Of a stretch of DNA of 6,187 nucleotides, positions 1 to 5,505 are shown one piece after another (position 1 is the first letter of the stretch; every line of letters begins with the position of its first letter). A program made the translations under genes and the position numbers. Under the pieces are notes generated by a model, which worked only from the letters and a program-made list of their open reading frames with translations, searched no databases and was not told the DNA's origin. Source of the stretch: Nocardiopsaceae bacterium (GTDB lineage Bacteria > Actinomycetota > Actinomycetes > Streptosporangiales > Streptosporangiaceae); assembly GCA_031254715.1 (NCBI GenBank), contig JAIRTY010000661.1:1-6187 (forward strand), in the 5' to 3' direction.

Positions 1-1271
1 AGCGCGGTGAGCTGGCCCGCCGGGGCGGTGAAGCTCACCTCGTGCAGCACGTCCTGGCCCGCGCTGGGATGCTCGGGGGCCGCCACCGCGATCGACTCCA
101 GCGACGCCAGCGAGACCTCGCTGGCGGTGGGGTACCGGAACGAGACCTGGTCGAAGCCCACCGCCGGTGCCCCGGCGGGCCCGGACCCGTTGCCGGTCAG
201 CCCGTCCGGCAGCGCCACCGCGCCCGGACGCTCCGAGATCAGCGGCTTCAGGTCGAGCACCTCGAACACCCGGTCAAAGCTGACCACCGCGGTCATCACG
301 TCCACCTGCACGTTCGACAGCGCCGTGATCGGGCCGTACAGCCGGCTGAGCAGCGCGGTCAGCGCCACCAGCGTGCCCAGCTGGAAGGTGCCGTGGATCA
401 CCAGCCCGCCGCCGAGGCCGTACACCACGGCGGTGGCCATCGAGGCGAGCAGCGTCAGCGCGATGAACAGCGCGCTGCCGAACATGGCAGTGGTCACCCC
501 GATGTCCCGCACCCGGGCGGCCCGGCCGGAGAACAGCTGCTCCTCCTGCCGGGGGTGCCCGAACAGCTTCACCAGCATCGCGCCGGCCACGTTGAACCGC
601 TCGGTCATGGTGGAGCCCATCTCCGCATCCAGCTGCATGGACTCCCGGGTGAGGCGCTGCAGCCTGCGGCCGACCAGCCGGGCCGGGATCACGAACATCG
701 GCAGCAGCACCAGCGCGACCACGGTGACCAGCCAGGACAGCGACAGCATGGCGGCCAGCACCAGCACCAGGCTGAGCGCGTTCGACACCACCGACGACAG
801 GGTGGTGGTCAGCGCCTGCTGGGCGCCGATCACGTCGCTGTTCAGCCTGCTGACCAGGGACCCGGTCTGGGCCCGGGTGAAGAAGGCGATCGGCTGCTGC
901 TGGACGTGCCGGAACACCTGGGTGCGCAGGTCGTATATGAGTCCCTCACCGACCCGCGCCGAGTACCAGCGCTGCGCGATCGACAGGCCGGCGCCCGCCA
1001 CCGCGAGCCCGGCGACCACGCCGGCGACCCCCAGCACCACCGCCGTGTCGTGCTTGAGGATGCCGTTGTCCACGATCGTCTTGAGCAGCAGCGGCACGGC
1101 GACGGTGATGACCGCCGACACCGCCGTCAGGGTCAGGAACAGGGCCAGGTCGAGCCGGTACGGCCGGGCATACGAAACTATCCGGCGGACGGTGCCGGGC
1201 TTGATGCGCTGGTGCGTGACCGACCGGTCCCGGCTGAACGAGCGCATCGCGTGCCAGTTGGCAGCGGACAT
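1..1271 (-). CDS. ABC exporter half-transporter (permease-ATPase fusion), C-terminus cut by window edge
   Basis: The minus strand stays open from ATG at 1271 to the window edge, giving 423 residues with no stop. It has the layout of type IV (exporter) ABC half-transporters, which dimerise in the membrane and use ATP to expel drugs, lipids or peptides. A basic N-terminus leads to hydrophobic segments at about residues 40-63, 76-99, 157-200 (probably two), 262-288 and 294-315. A conserved permease region around 129-146 contains FFTRAQTGSLVSRLNSD. The nucleotide-binding domain begins near 370, with an A-loop-like SFRYP at 377-381 and VLHEVSF at 408-414. The frame leaves the window just before Walker A. 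About 20 extra residues sit between SFRYP and VLHEVSF. ATG at 1271 is the first start; ATG at 1247 is possible, and neither has a strong Shine-Dalgarno. Substrate cannot be told. It is divergent from the hydrolase gene. Confidence 0.9.
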   Translation of the reverse strand, partial: MSAANWHAMRSFSRDRSVTHQRIKPGTVRRIVSYARPYRLDLALFLTLTAVSAVITVAVPLLLKTIVDNGILKHDTAVVLGVAGVVAGLAVAGAGLSIAQRWYSARVGEGLIYDLRTQVFRHVQQQPIAFFTRAQTGSLVSRLNSDVIGAQQALTTTLSSVVSNALSLVLVLAAMLSLSWLVTVVALVLLPMFVIPARLVGRRLQRLTRESMQLDAEMGSTMTERFNVAGAMLVKLFGHPRQEEQLFSGRAARVRDIGVTTAMFGSALFIALTLLASMATAVVYGLGGGLVIHGTFQLGTLVALTALLSRLYGPITALSNVQVDVMTAVVSFDRVFEVLDLKPLISERPGAVALPDGLTGNGSGPAGAPAVGFDQVSFRYPTASEVSLASLESIAVAAPEHPSAGQDVLHEVSFTAPAGQLTA

Positions 1272-1440
1272 GCCTGCTGAACACCGCAGCCGGCGCGGGT
1301 CTTCCCGCGACGGCCGGTGAGGCCGCGCGTTCCGCTGACGGCGAACCGCCAGTGGCGGGAACGGCGCCCCGGACCGCGGAACGGGCGCCCCGGACGGCCC
1401 GCGTACCGGCCGGTCGCGCGGCTACGGCACTATGGGGGCA

Positions 1441-1446
1441 GATAAT
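1441..1446 (+). promoter_or_regulatory. possible -10 element for the hydrolase gene
   Basis: GATAAT matches five of six positions of the TATAAT consensus and sits in an unusually AT-rich patch of an otherwise very GC-rich region. Transcription would start near 1453, giving a leader of roughly 16 nt before GTG at 1469. No recognisable -35 hexamer lies at the usual distance. Confidence 0.35.
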
Positions 1447-1456
1447 TCCCTGATGC

Positions 1457-1462
1457 GAAGGA
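1457..1462 (+). promoter_or_regulatory. ribosome binding site deciding the hydrolase start
   Basis: GAAGGA at 1457-1462 directly abuts the TTG at 1463 but lies 6 nt before the in-frame GTG at 1469. The spacing favours GTG 1469 as the real start and argues against the longer TTG-initiated version. Confidence 0.65.
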
Positions 1463-1468
1463 TTGCGC

Positions 1469-2623
1469 GTGCCCGCCGAGCCCTCCACCGTGCGCCAGGA
1501 ATGGACCGAGCCCGGCGCGTTCGCCGTGGCACCTGGTGTCCACCGGATCCCGCTGCCGCTGCCCTCCGACGGCCTGCGCGCGGTCAATGTTTACGCGATC
1601 GAGGACGGGGACTCGCTGGTCCTGGTGGACGGCGGCTGGGCGCTCGCCGAATCGCGGCAGGTGCTGGCCAAGGCGCTGGGCGAGATCGGCTGCGAGCCCG
1701 GCGACATCCGGCAGATTTTCGTCACCCACGTGCACCGCGACCATTACACGCAGGCCATCCAACTGCGGCGGGAGTTCGGCGCCCGGGTGAGCCTGGGCAG
1801 CGGCGAGCGGGACTCGATCGACCTCATCCTGGGCCGGTCGGCGCACCCGGTCGGGCCGCAGCTGACGGGCCTGCGGGCGAGCGGCGCCTGGCCGGTGCTG
1901 GAACGGCTGCGGGCGCTGTTCGACAGCTCCGAACGCGACCGCGAGCGGGACGGGGCCGGGCGCGACGGGGCCGGGCGGGGCTCAGCGGAGCCCGCTCCGC
2001 CGGACGGTGCCACCTGGGAGGCGCCGGACCAGTGGCTGGCCCATGACCAGGAGATCGAGCTGCGGAACCGTTCGCTGCGGGTGCTGGCGACACCCGGCCA
2101 CACCCAGGGGCACGTGGTGTTCGCCGACCTGGCGGCCGGGCTGCTGTTCGCCGGCGATCACGTGCTGCCGCACATCACGCCGTCCATCGGGTTCGAGCCG
2201 GTGGAAAGCAGGCAGCCGCTCGCCAACTACCTGGGGTCCCTCCGGCTGATGCAGGCCCTGCCGGACCTGCGGCTGCTGCCAGCCCACGGGCCGGTGGCCG
2301 CCAGCGTGCACGCCCGGGTGGATGAGCTGCTCGCCCACCACGCCGGCCGGCTGGACCGGTCGGCCGCGGCGGTCGGCGGCGGCCCCGCCACGGCGTACCA
2401 GGTCGCGACCCGGCTGCGGTGGACCCGCCGGGAACGCACGCTGGACGACCTGGACCCGTTCAACCAGATGCTCGCGGTCACCGAGACCCGCGCCCATCTG
2501 GAACTGCTCGTCGCCCAGGGCAGGCTGGCGGCGCAGCAGGACGGCGAGGTGACGTACTACGCCCCGGCCGCCCCGTCCGGGCCGGCCGGCGCCGGCGATG
2601 CCCGGCCGGGCGCTACCGGCTGA
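1469..2623 (+). CDS. MBL-fold metallo-hydrolase with winged-helix-like C-terminal domain
   Basis: This 384-residue protein has the metallo-beta-lactamase fold signature HxHxDH as H87-V-H89-R-D91-H92. Further likely metal ligands follow: H211 in PGHTQGH, D230 in FAGDH and H273 in LPAHG. These should bind two metal ions, usually zinc, and activate water for hydrolysis. The C-terminal stretch from about residue 305 to 370 resembles the winged-helix tail found in LACTB2-like and related actinobacterial MBL hydrolases. No signal peptide is seen, so it is probably cytoplasmic. Between about 150 and 190 there is a charged, low-complexity linker with a tandem DGAGR repeat. GTG at 1469 is chosen because AAGGA lies 6 nt upstream; a TTG at 1463 would add two residues. 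Substrate is unknown; thioesters, lactones, phosphoesters and sulfate esters are all used by relatives. Its last 11 bp overlap the convergent crotonase gene. Confidence 0.9.
   Translation: MPAEPSTVRQEWTEPGAFAVAPGVHRIPLPLPSDGLRAVNVYAIEDGDSLVLVDGGWALAESRQVLAKALGEIGCEPGDIRQIFVTHVHRDHYTQAIQLRREFGARVSLGSGERDSIDLILGRSAHPVGPQLTGLRASGAWPVLERLRALFDSSERDRERDGAGRDGAGRGSAEPAPPDGATWEAPDQWLAHDQEIELRNRSLRVLATPGHTQGHVVFADLAAGLLFAGDHVLPHITPSIGFEPVESRQPLANYLGSLRLMQALPDLRLLPAHGPVAASVHARVDELLAHHAGRLDRSAAAVGGGPATAYQVATRLRWTRRERTLDDLDPFNQMLAVTETRAHLELLVAQGRLAAQQDGEVTYYAPAAPSGPAGAGDARPGATG
1949..1978 (+). repeat. 15-bp tandem duplication inside the hydrolase linker
   Basis: Two in-frame copies of a 15-bp unit (gacggggccgggcg plus one variable base) occur at 1949-1963 and 1964-1978. 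They encode DGAGR twice (residues 161-170). The unit lies in a charged, poorly conserved-looking linker and looks like a replication-slippage duplication. Confidence 0.85.
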
Positions 2624-3398
2624 TCCGGGACCGCTGCAGCGTTACCTGGGCCCGCCGTTCCGCGGCCGCCTGCTCCGGCAGGGTCCGGCCGGGGGCACCG
2701 GCCAGCAGCTCCTTCACCGCCCGGCTCACCGCCGGGTCCGCCGTGAGCAGCGCCGCCGCCAGGTCGCTGACGGCCCCGTCCAGCTCGGCGGCGGGCACGA
2801 CCAGCTCGGCGAGCCGGAGCTGCTGCGCCTCGGCGGCCGTCACGGTGCGCGCGGTCAGGGCGAGCTCCAGCGCCCGCGGCAGGCCGACGATGTCGACCAG
2901 CGGCTTGCTGCCCGCCAGGTCCGGGACCAGCCCCAATGCCGCCTCTTTCAGGCACAGCCGGGCGTCGTCAGCCAGCACCCGCAGGTCACAGGCGAGCGCG
3001 AGCTGGAACCCGGCGCCGATGGCATGCCCGCGCACCGCCGCGATGGAGACGATGGCCGGATCGTGCAGCCAGGTGAACGCCTGCTGGCAGGCGGCGATCC
3101 AGTCTTCAGCGCCGGGACCGGCCAGGTCCGGCAGCGGCTCCTCCCCCGGTACCCCGTCCGGGGTGAACAGCCGCAGGTCGATGCCGGCCGAGAAGGAGGG
3201 GCCAGCGCCCCGGATCACCACCACCCGCGTTCCCTCGGGGAGACCGCGGCCGATCGCGGCGAGCCCGCGCCACATTGATGGCGTCATGGCGTTCCGCCGC
3301 TGTGCCCGGGACAGCGTCACGGTGACCGCCCCCGGGGCTGGCTGGCCGACCTCCAGGCTGAGCCCGGCGCGGGTGAGGTCGGCCGGAGCCGGCGTCAT
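2613..3398 (-). CDS. enoyl-CoA hydratase/isomerase family protein (crotonase fold)
   Basis: The 261-residue length is typical of single-domain crotonases, which stabilise acyl-CoA enolate anions in an oxyanion hole. The first half of that hole is in GPSFSAGIDL (66-75) and the second in AVRGHAIGAGFQLALACDLR (121-140). Aligned by eye with rat mitochondrial hydratase, the second catalytic glutamate is retained as E152 (KEAALG), but the position of the first is glutamine, Q132. Hydration of enoyl-CoA is therefore uncertain; isomerase or other CoA chemistry is possible. An Asp at 160 (LVPD) replaces the usual Gly. ATG at 3398 is chosen because it gives the family length and begins 4 nt after the HTH stop, with AAGGGGA at 3411-3417 as a plausible Shine-Dalgarno. 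A longer in-frame extension to 3536 would run through the HTH gene. The TAG stop lies inside the end of the hydrolase gene. Confidence 0.88.
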   Translation of the reverse strand: MTPAPADLTRAGLSLEVGQPAPGAVTVTLSRAQRRNAMTPSMWRGLAAIGRGLPEGTRVVVIRGAGPSFSAGIDLRLFTPDGVPGEEPLPDLAGPGAEDWIAACQQAFTWLHDPAIVSIAAVRGHAIGAGFQLALACDLRVLADDARLCLKEAALGLVPDLAGSKPLVDIVGLPRALELALTARTVTAAEAQQLRLAELVVPAAELDGAVSDLAAALLTADPAVSRAVKELLAGAPGRTLPEQAAAERRAQVTLQRSRISR

Positions 3399-3402
3399 CC
3401 GG

Positions 3403-3624
3403 TCAGCGCTTCCCCTTGGCCTTGCCGCGGGTGGCCCCGCCCCGGCCCCGCAGCGAGACACCGTTCTCGCTGAGGATCCGGTGCACGAAGCCGTAGGACC
3501 GCCCGGTCGAGGCCGCCAGTGAGCGGATGCTCTCACCGGCGTCGTACCGTTTCTTGAGATCGCCTGCCAGTTTGGCGCGGTCAGCGCCGGTGACCCTGGT
3601 GCCCTTCTTCAAGGTTTCGGCCAC
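3403..3624 (-). CDS. small helix-turn-helix protein, actinobacterial type
   Basis: This 73-residue basic protein is probably a DNA-binding regulator or chromatin-associated factor. A helix-turn-helix is readable at about 32-55: SIRSLAAST, a turn at G41, then SYGFVHRILSENG as recognition helix. The N-terminus (METLKKG-like, read as MAETLKKGTR) is Lys-rich. The C-terminus is a flexible Gly/Arg/Lys tail (LRGRGGATRGKAKGKR) with an RGRGG core reminiscent of AT-hook or RG-rich nucleic-acid-binding tails. GTG at 3624 is supported by an excellent GGGAGGT 4 nt upstream. The stop is 4 nt before the crotonase start, so the two are likely co-transcribed and coupled. Similar short proteins next to an Rv1473-type ABC-F are known to me from actinobacteria (mycobacterial Rv1473A). 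Targets are unknown. Confidence 0.88.
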   Translation of the reverse strand: MAETLKKGTRVTGADRAKLAGDLKKRYDAGESIRSLAASTGRSYGFVHRILSENGVSLRGRGGATRGKAKGKR

Positions 3625-3628
3625 GCGT

Positions 3629-3635
3629 ACCTCCC
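3629..3635 (-). promoter_or_regulatory. strong ribosome binding site of the HTH gene
   Basis: GGGAGGT on the minus strand ends 4 nt before GTG 3624. It is the best Shine-Dalgarno match in the window and fixes the start of the HTH protein. Confidence 0.8.
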
Positions 3636-3740
3636 GTAAGCTTCAGTGACCGCTCCGTCACCGTCTCTCGCCATGATCACGCATCACCGCTAGATCGGCT
3701 ACCCAGATCGGGGTAAATGATCACGCCCTTTTTCGCGGCC
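3636..3740 (-). promoter_or_regulatory. upstream region of the HTH gene with paired repeats
   Basis: This stretch is less GC-rich than its surroundings and should carry the HTH-crotonase promoter. It contains an exact 10-bp direct repeat, ATGATCACGC, at 3673-3682 and 3717-3726, each copy holding the palindrome TGATCA. Between them AGATCGG occurs at 3692-3698 and 3705-3711, 13 bp apart. Nearer the gene, GTGAC (3646-3650) and GTCAC (3657-3661) form an inverted repeat with a 6-bp spacer. These are candidate operators, possibly for autoregulation by the HTH protein. No convincing -10/-35 pair could be picked. Confidence 0.4.
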
Positions 3741-3752
3741 GGATGCTGCCCG

Positions 3753-3775
3753 GGCCCGGTCATGGGTCCCGGGCC
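3753..3775 (-). terminator. possible U-less terminator hairpin downstream of the ABC-F gene
   Basis: GGCCCGG (3753-3759) and CCGGGCC (3769-3775) form a perfect 7-bp, all-G/C stem with a 9-nt loop, about 50 bp past the ABC-F stop. No T-tract follows on either strand, so classical intrinsic termination is uncertain; U-less hairpins have been proposed as terminators in actinobacteria. Confidence 0.35.
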
Positions 3776-3780
3776 AGGTC

Positions 3781-3814
3781 CTGGTCAGTAGCGCCGGTCA
3801 GGCCGGCCGACCAG
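3781..3814 (-). terminator. hairpin just after the ABC-F stop
   Basis: CTGGTC (3781-3786) pairs with GACCAG (3809-3814), and inside it GCCGG (3793-3797) pairs with CCGGC (3803-3807) around a 5-nt loop. The structure begins 12 bp beyond the ABC-F stop. It may end the ABC-F transcript or protect its 3' end. No U-tract is present. Confidence 0.4.
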
Positions 3815-3826
3815 AGTTTCCGGGGG

Positions 3827-5425
3827 TCAGGCCAGTGTCACCAGATCCGCCAGGCTCTCGTTCCACGTGTCCTCCACCCCGTCCGGGAGCAGCAGCACCC
3901 GCTCGGGCTGCAGCGCATCCACCGCCCCCTCGTCGTGCGTAACCAGGACGATCGCCCCCTGGTACCGGCGCAGCGCGGCGAGGATCTCGGCCCGGCTGGC
4001 CGGGTCCAGGTTGTTGGTGGGCTCGTCAAGCAGTAGCACGTTCGCGGCCGACACGACCAGTAGCGCGAGCGCCAGCCTGGTCTTCTCGCCGCCGGACAGC
4101 ACCCGGGCCGGCTTGTCCACATCGTCGCCGGAGAACAGGAACGATCCCAGCACCGTCCGTTGCTCGGTGCCGGTAAGGCCGGGCGCGGCCGAGCGCATGT
4201 GCTCGAGCACGGTCCGCTCCGGCGACAGCGTCTCGTGCTCCTGTGCGTAGTAGCCGAGCCGCAGCCCATGGCCGGGCTGCACCTGGCCGGTGTCGGGTGG
4301 CTCCAGCCCGGCCAGCAGCCGCAGCAGGGTGGTCTTGCCCGCCCCGTTGAGGCCGAGCACCACGACCCGGCTGCCCCGGCTGACCGCGAGGTCCACCCCG
4401 GAGAACACCTCCAGCGACCCGTACGACTTGGACAGGCCGCTGGCGGTCAGCGGGACCTTGCCGGCCGGGGCGGGCTCAGGCAGCCGGATCCGGGCGACCC
4501 GCTCCCGTGCCCGCTCACCGGGCAGGCCGGCCCGCAGCCGTTCCGCCCGCCGTTCCATGTTCTGGGCGGCCCTGGCCTTGGTGGCCTTGGCGCGCATCCG
4601 GTCGGCCTGTGCCTGCAGGGCCGCGGCCTGGCGCTCGGCGGTGCGCCGCTCCCGGCCGCGCCGCTCCGCGTCGGTCTCGCGCTGGGCCAGGTAGGCCCGC
4701 CAGCCGAGGTTGTAGATGTCCAGCACGGCGCGGTCGGCGTCGAGGTGGAACACCTTGCCCACCACCGCCTCCAGCAGCGCCGGGTCGTGGCTGATCACGA
4801 CCACGCCGCCGCGGTAGGAACGGAGGTGGTCGCGCAGCCAGGCCACCGAGTCGGCGTCCAGGTGGTTGGTGGGCTCGTCGAGCAGCAGGTGCTGCGCCCC
4901 CGAGAACAGGATCCGGGCCAGCTCCACCCGCCGCCGCTGCCCGCCGGACAGCGTGCGCAGCGGCTGGGCCAGCACCCGGTCGGGCAGCCCGAGGCTGGAG
5001 GCGATCGCCGCCGCCTCCGCCTCGGCGGCGTACCCGCCCAGCACGACCAGCCGTTCCTCCAGGCCGGCGTACCGCCGCACGGCGGCGTCGCGACGGCGCG
5101 GGTCGCTGTCGGCCATCTGTTCCTCGGCCGCCCGCATCCCGGCGCGCAGCTCGTCAAGCCCCCGCCCGGACAGCACCCGGTCCATGGCCAGCCCGCTCAG
5201 GTCGCCGGTCCTGGAGTCCTGCGGCAGGTAGCCGATGGTGCCGTCGCGGCGGACGGTGCCGCCAGCCGGCAGCGCCTCGCCCGCGAGCACCCTGGCCAGC
5301 GTGGTCTTGCCCGCGCCGTTCCGCCCGACCAGCCCGATCTTGTCGCCGGCGCCGACCTGGAACGCCGCCTCGGCCAGCAGCAGGCGCGCGCCAGCGCGCA
5401 ACTCCAGGCCGGTCGCTGCGATCAC
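3827..5425 (-). CDS. ABC-F family ATPase, Rv1473-like (likely ribosome-acting)
   Basis: The 532-residue protein has two ABC ATPase domains and no membrane segments, the ABC-F layout. Domain 1 has Walker A GRNGAGKT (34-41), signature LSGGQ (159-163), Walker B LLLDEPTNHLD (180-190, catalytic E184) and switch H213. A basic, helical inter-domain linker runs from about 240 to 315. Domain 2 has GLNGAGKT (358-365), LSGGE (443-447), LLLDEPTNNLD (464-474, E468) and H497. ABC-F proteins bind the ribosomal E site and, in resistance members, dislodge macrolides, lincosamides or related drugs. From memory it closely resembles M. tuberculosis Rv1473, annotated as a macrolide-transport ATPase and reported in the WhiB7 regulon. 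GTG 5425 is chosen because GGAG lies 9 nt upstream and the product begins MIAATGLELRAGA, as in relatives. All catalytic residues are intact. A housekeeping translation factor is the alternative. Its leader suggests induction by stalled ribosomes. Confidence 0.93.
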   Translation of the reverse strand: MIAATGLELRAGARLLLAEAAFQVGAGDKIGLVGRNGAGKTTLARVLAGEALPAGGTVRRDGTIGYLPQDSRTGDLSGLAMDRVLSGRGLDELRAGMRAAEEQMADSDPRRRDAAVRRYAGLEERLVVLGGYAAEAEAAAIASSLGLPDRVLAQPLRTLSGGQRRRVELARILFSGAQHLLLDEPTNHLDADSVAWLRDHLRSYRGGVVVISHDPALLEAVVGKVFHLDADRAVLDIYNLGWRAYLAQRETDAERRGRERRTAERQAAALQAQADRMRAKATKARAAQNMERRAERLRAGLPGERARERVARIRLPEPAPAGKVPLTASGLSKSYGSLEVFSGVDLAVSRGSRVVVLGLNGAGKTTLLRLLAGLEPPDTGQVQPGHGLRLGYYAQEHETLSPERTVLEHMRSAAPGLTGTEQRTVLGSFLFSGDDVDKPARVLSGGEKTRLALALLVVSAANVLLLDEPTNNLDPASRAEILAALRRYQGAIVLVTHDEGAVDALQPERVLLLPDGVEDTWNESLADLVTLA

Positions 5426-5427
5426 GG

Positions 5428-5484
5428 CGGTGCACTCCAGGATTCGGGAATTTCGGGACTGGCGGACTTACCGGGCCTGCACCG
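5428..5484 (-). promoter_or_regulatory. candidate translational attenuator of the ABC-F gene
   Basis: On the minus strand CGGTGCA (5484-5478, inside leader codons 6-8) is perfectly complementary to TGCACCG (5434-5428). The latter fills the spacer between the Shine-Dalgarno GGAG (5438-5435) and the GTG start (5425). Pairing would close a 43-nt loop and block the ABC-F initiation region. Ribosome stalling at codons 4-5 of the leader should cover the upstream arm and open it. A 7-bp match in GC-rich DNA can arise by chance; its placement is what makes it notable. Confidence 0.45.
5435..5438 (-). promoter_or_regulatory. ribosome binding site of the ABC-F gene
   Basis: GGAG on the minus strand lies 9 nt before GTG 5425. 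It directly abuts the downstream arm of the proposed attenuator stem, so its accessibility may be regulated. Confidence 0.6.
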
Positions 5485-5500
5485 ACCGGATCCGCAGCAT
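5468..5500 (-). CDS. putative 10-residue leader peptide MLRIRSVQAR
   Basis: A short open frame, ATG to TAA, lies in the leader of the ABC-F gene, its stop 42 nt before the ABC-F start. It encodes MLRIRSVQAR. Residues 3-5, Arg-Ile-Arg, match the Arg/Lys-X-Arg/Lys class of macrolide-dependent stalling motifs known from the ErmD leader. No Shine-Dalgarno precedes the ATG. A TANNNT hexamer (TAGCCT) ends 5 nt upstream, so the message may start at or near the A of ATG and be translated leaderless, which is common in actinobacteria. Codons 6-8 hold the upstream arm of the attenuator stem. The likely role is in cis, as a sensor of stalled ribosomes, rather than as a stable peptide. Coding status rests on context only. 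Confidence 0.5.
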   Translation of the reverse strand: MLRIRSVQAR

Positions 5501-5505
5501 CGGCC

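Larger units (their letters stand above)
1272..1468. promoter_or_regulatory. divergent intergenic region with dyad and direct repeat
   Basis: This gap separates the divergently transcribed exporter and hydrolase genes. It contains a perfect 13-bp odd dyad, CCGCCA-G-TGGCGG, at 1346-1358. It also contains an imperfect direct repeat: GGAACGGCGCCCCGGAC at 1358-1374 and the same sequence with one extra G at 1378-1395, the copies starting 20 bp apart. A 6-bp inverted repeat, CGTTCC (1328-1333) and GGAACG (1358-1363), encloses the dyad. Such symmetry is compatible with a regulator-binding region acting on both genes, but GC-rich DNA yields short repeats easily. No protein-coding frame here looks real. 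Confidence 0.4.

Noticed and set aside
7..1320. Long plus-strand open frames at 7-1320 and 42-1280
   Set aside because: Both lie antisense to the clear ABC exporter frame; their proteins are low-complexity (Ser/Thr/Arg-rich or His/Gln/Arg-rich) with no recognisable domain, as expected of shadow frames in GC-rich DNA.
2419..3522. 367-codon plus-strand frame crossing the hydrolase end and the crotonase gene
   Set aside because: It overlaps two well-supported genes in other frames and has Arg/Ser/Ala-rich shadow composition.
3399..3536. N-terminal extension of the crotonase to 3536
   Set aside because: It would read through the HTH gene in another frame, adds an Arg/Pro-rich stretch unlike crotonases, and ATG 3398 gives the normal length with an upstream Shine-Dalgarno.
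3609..3684. Short minus-strand frames before the HTH gene: ATG 3684 (MRDHGERR) and ATG 3674 (21 codons, overlapping the HTH start)
   Set aside because: Neither has a Shine-Dalgarno, a well-placed -10 hexamer or a recognisable stalling motif, and the HTH gene has its own strong ribosome binding site. Conservation across orthologues could revive them.
3727..3735. T-tract at 3729-3733 as terminator tail
   Set aside because: It is not positioned directly after a hairpin on the plus strand and reads as an A-tract on the minus strand, where the neighbouring genes lie.
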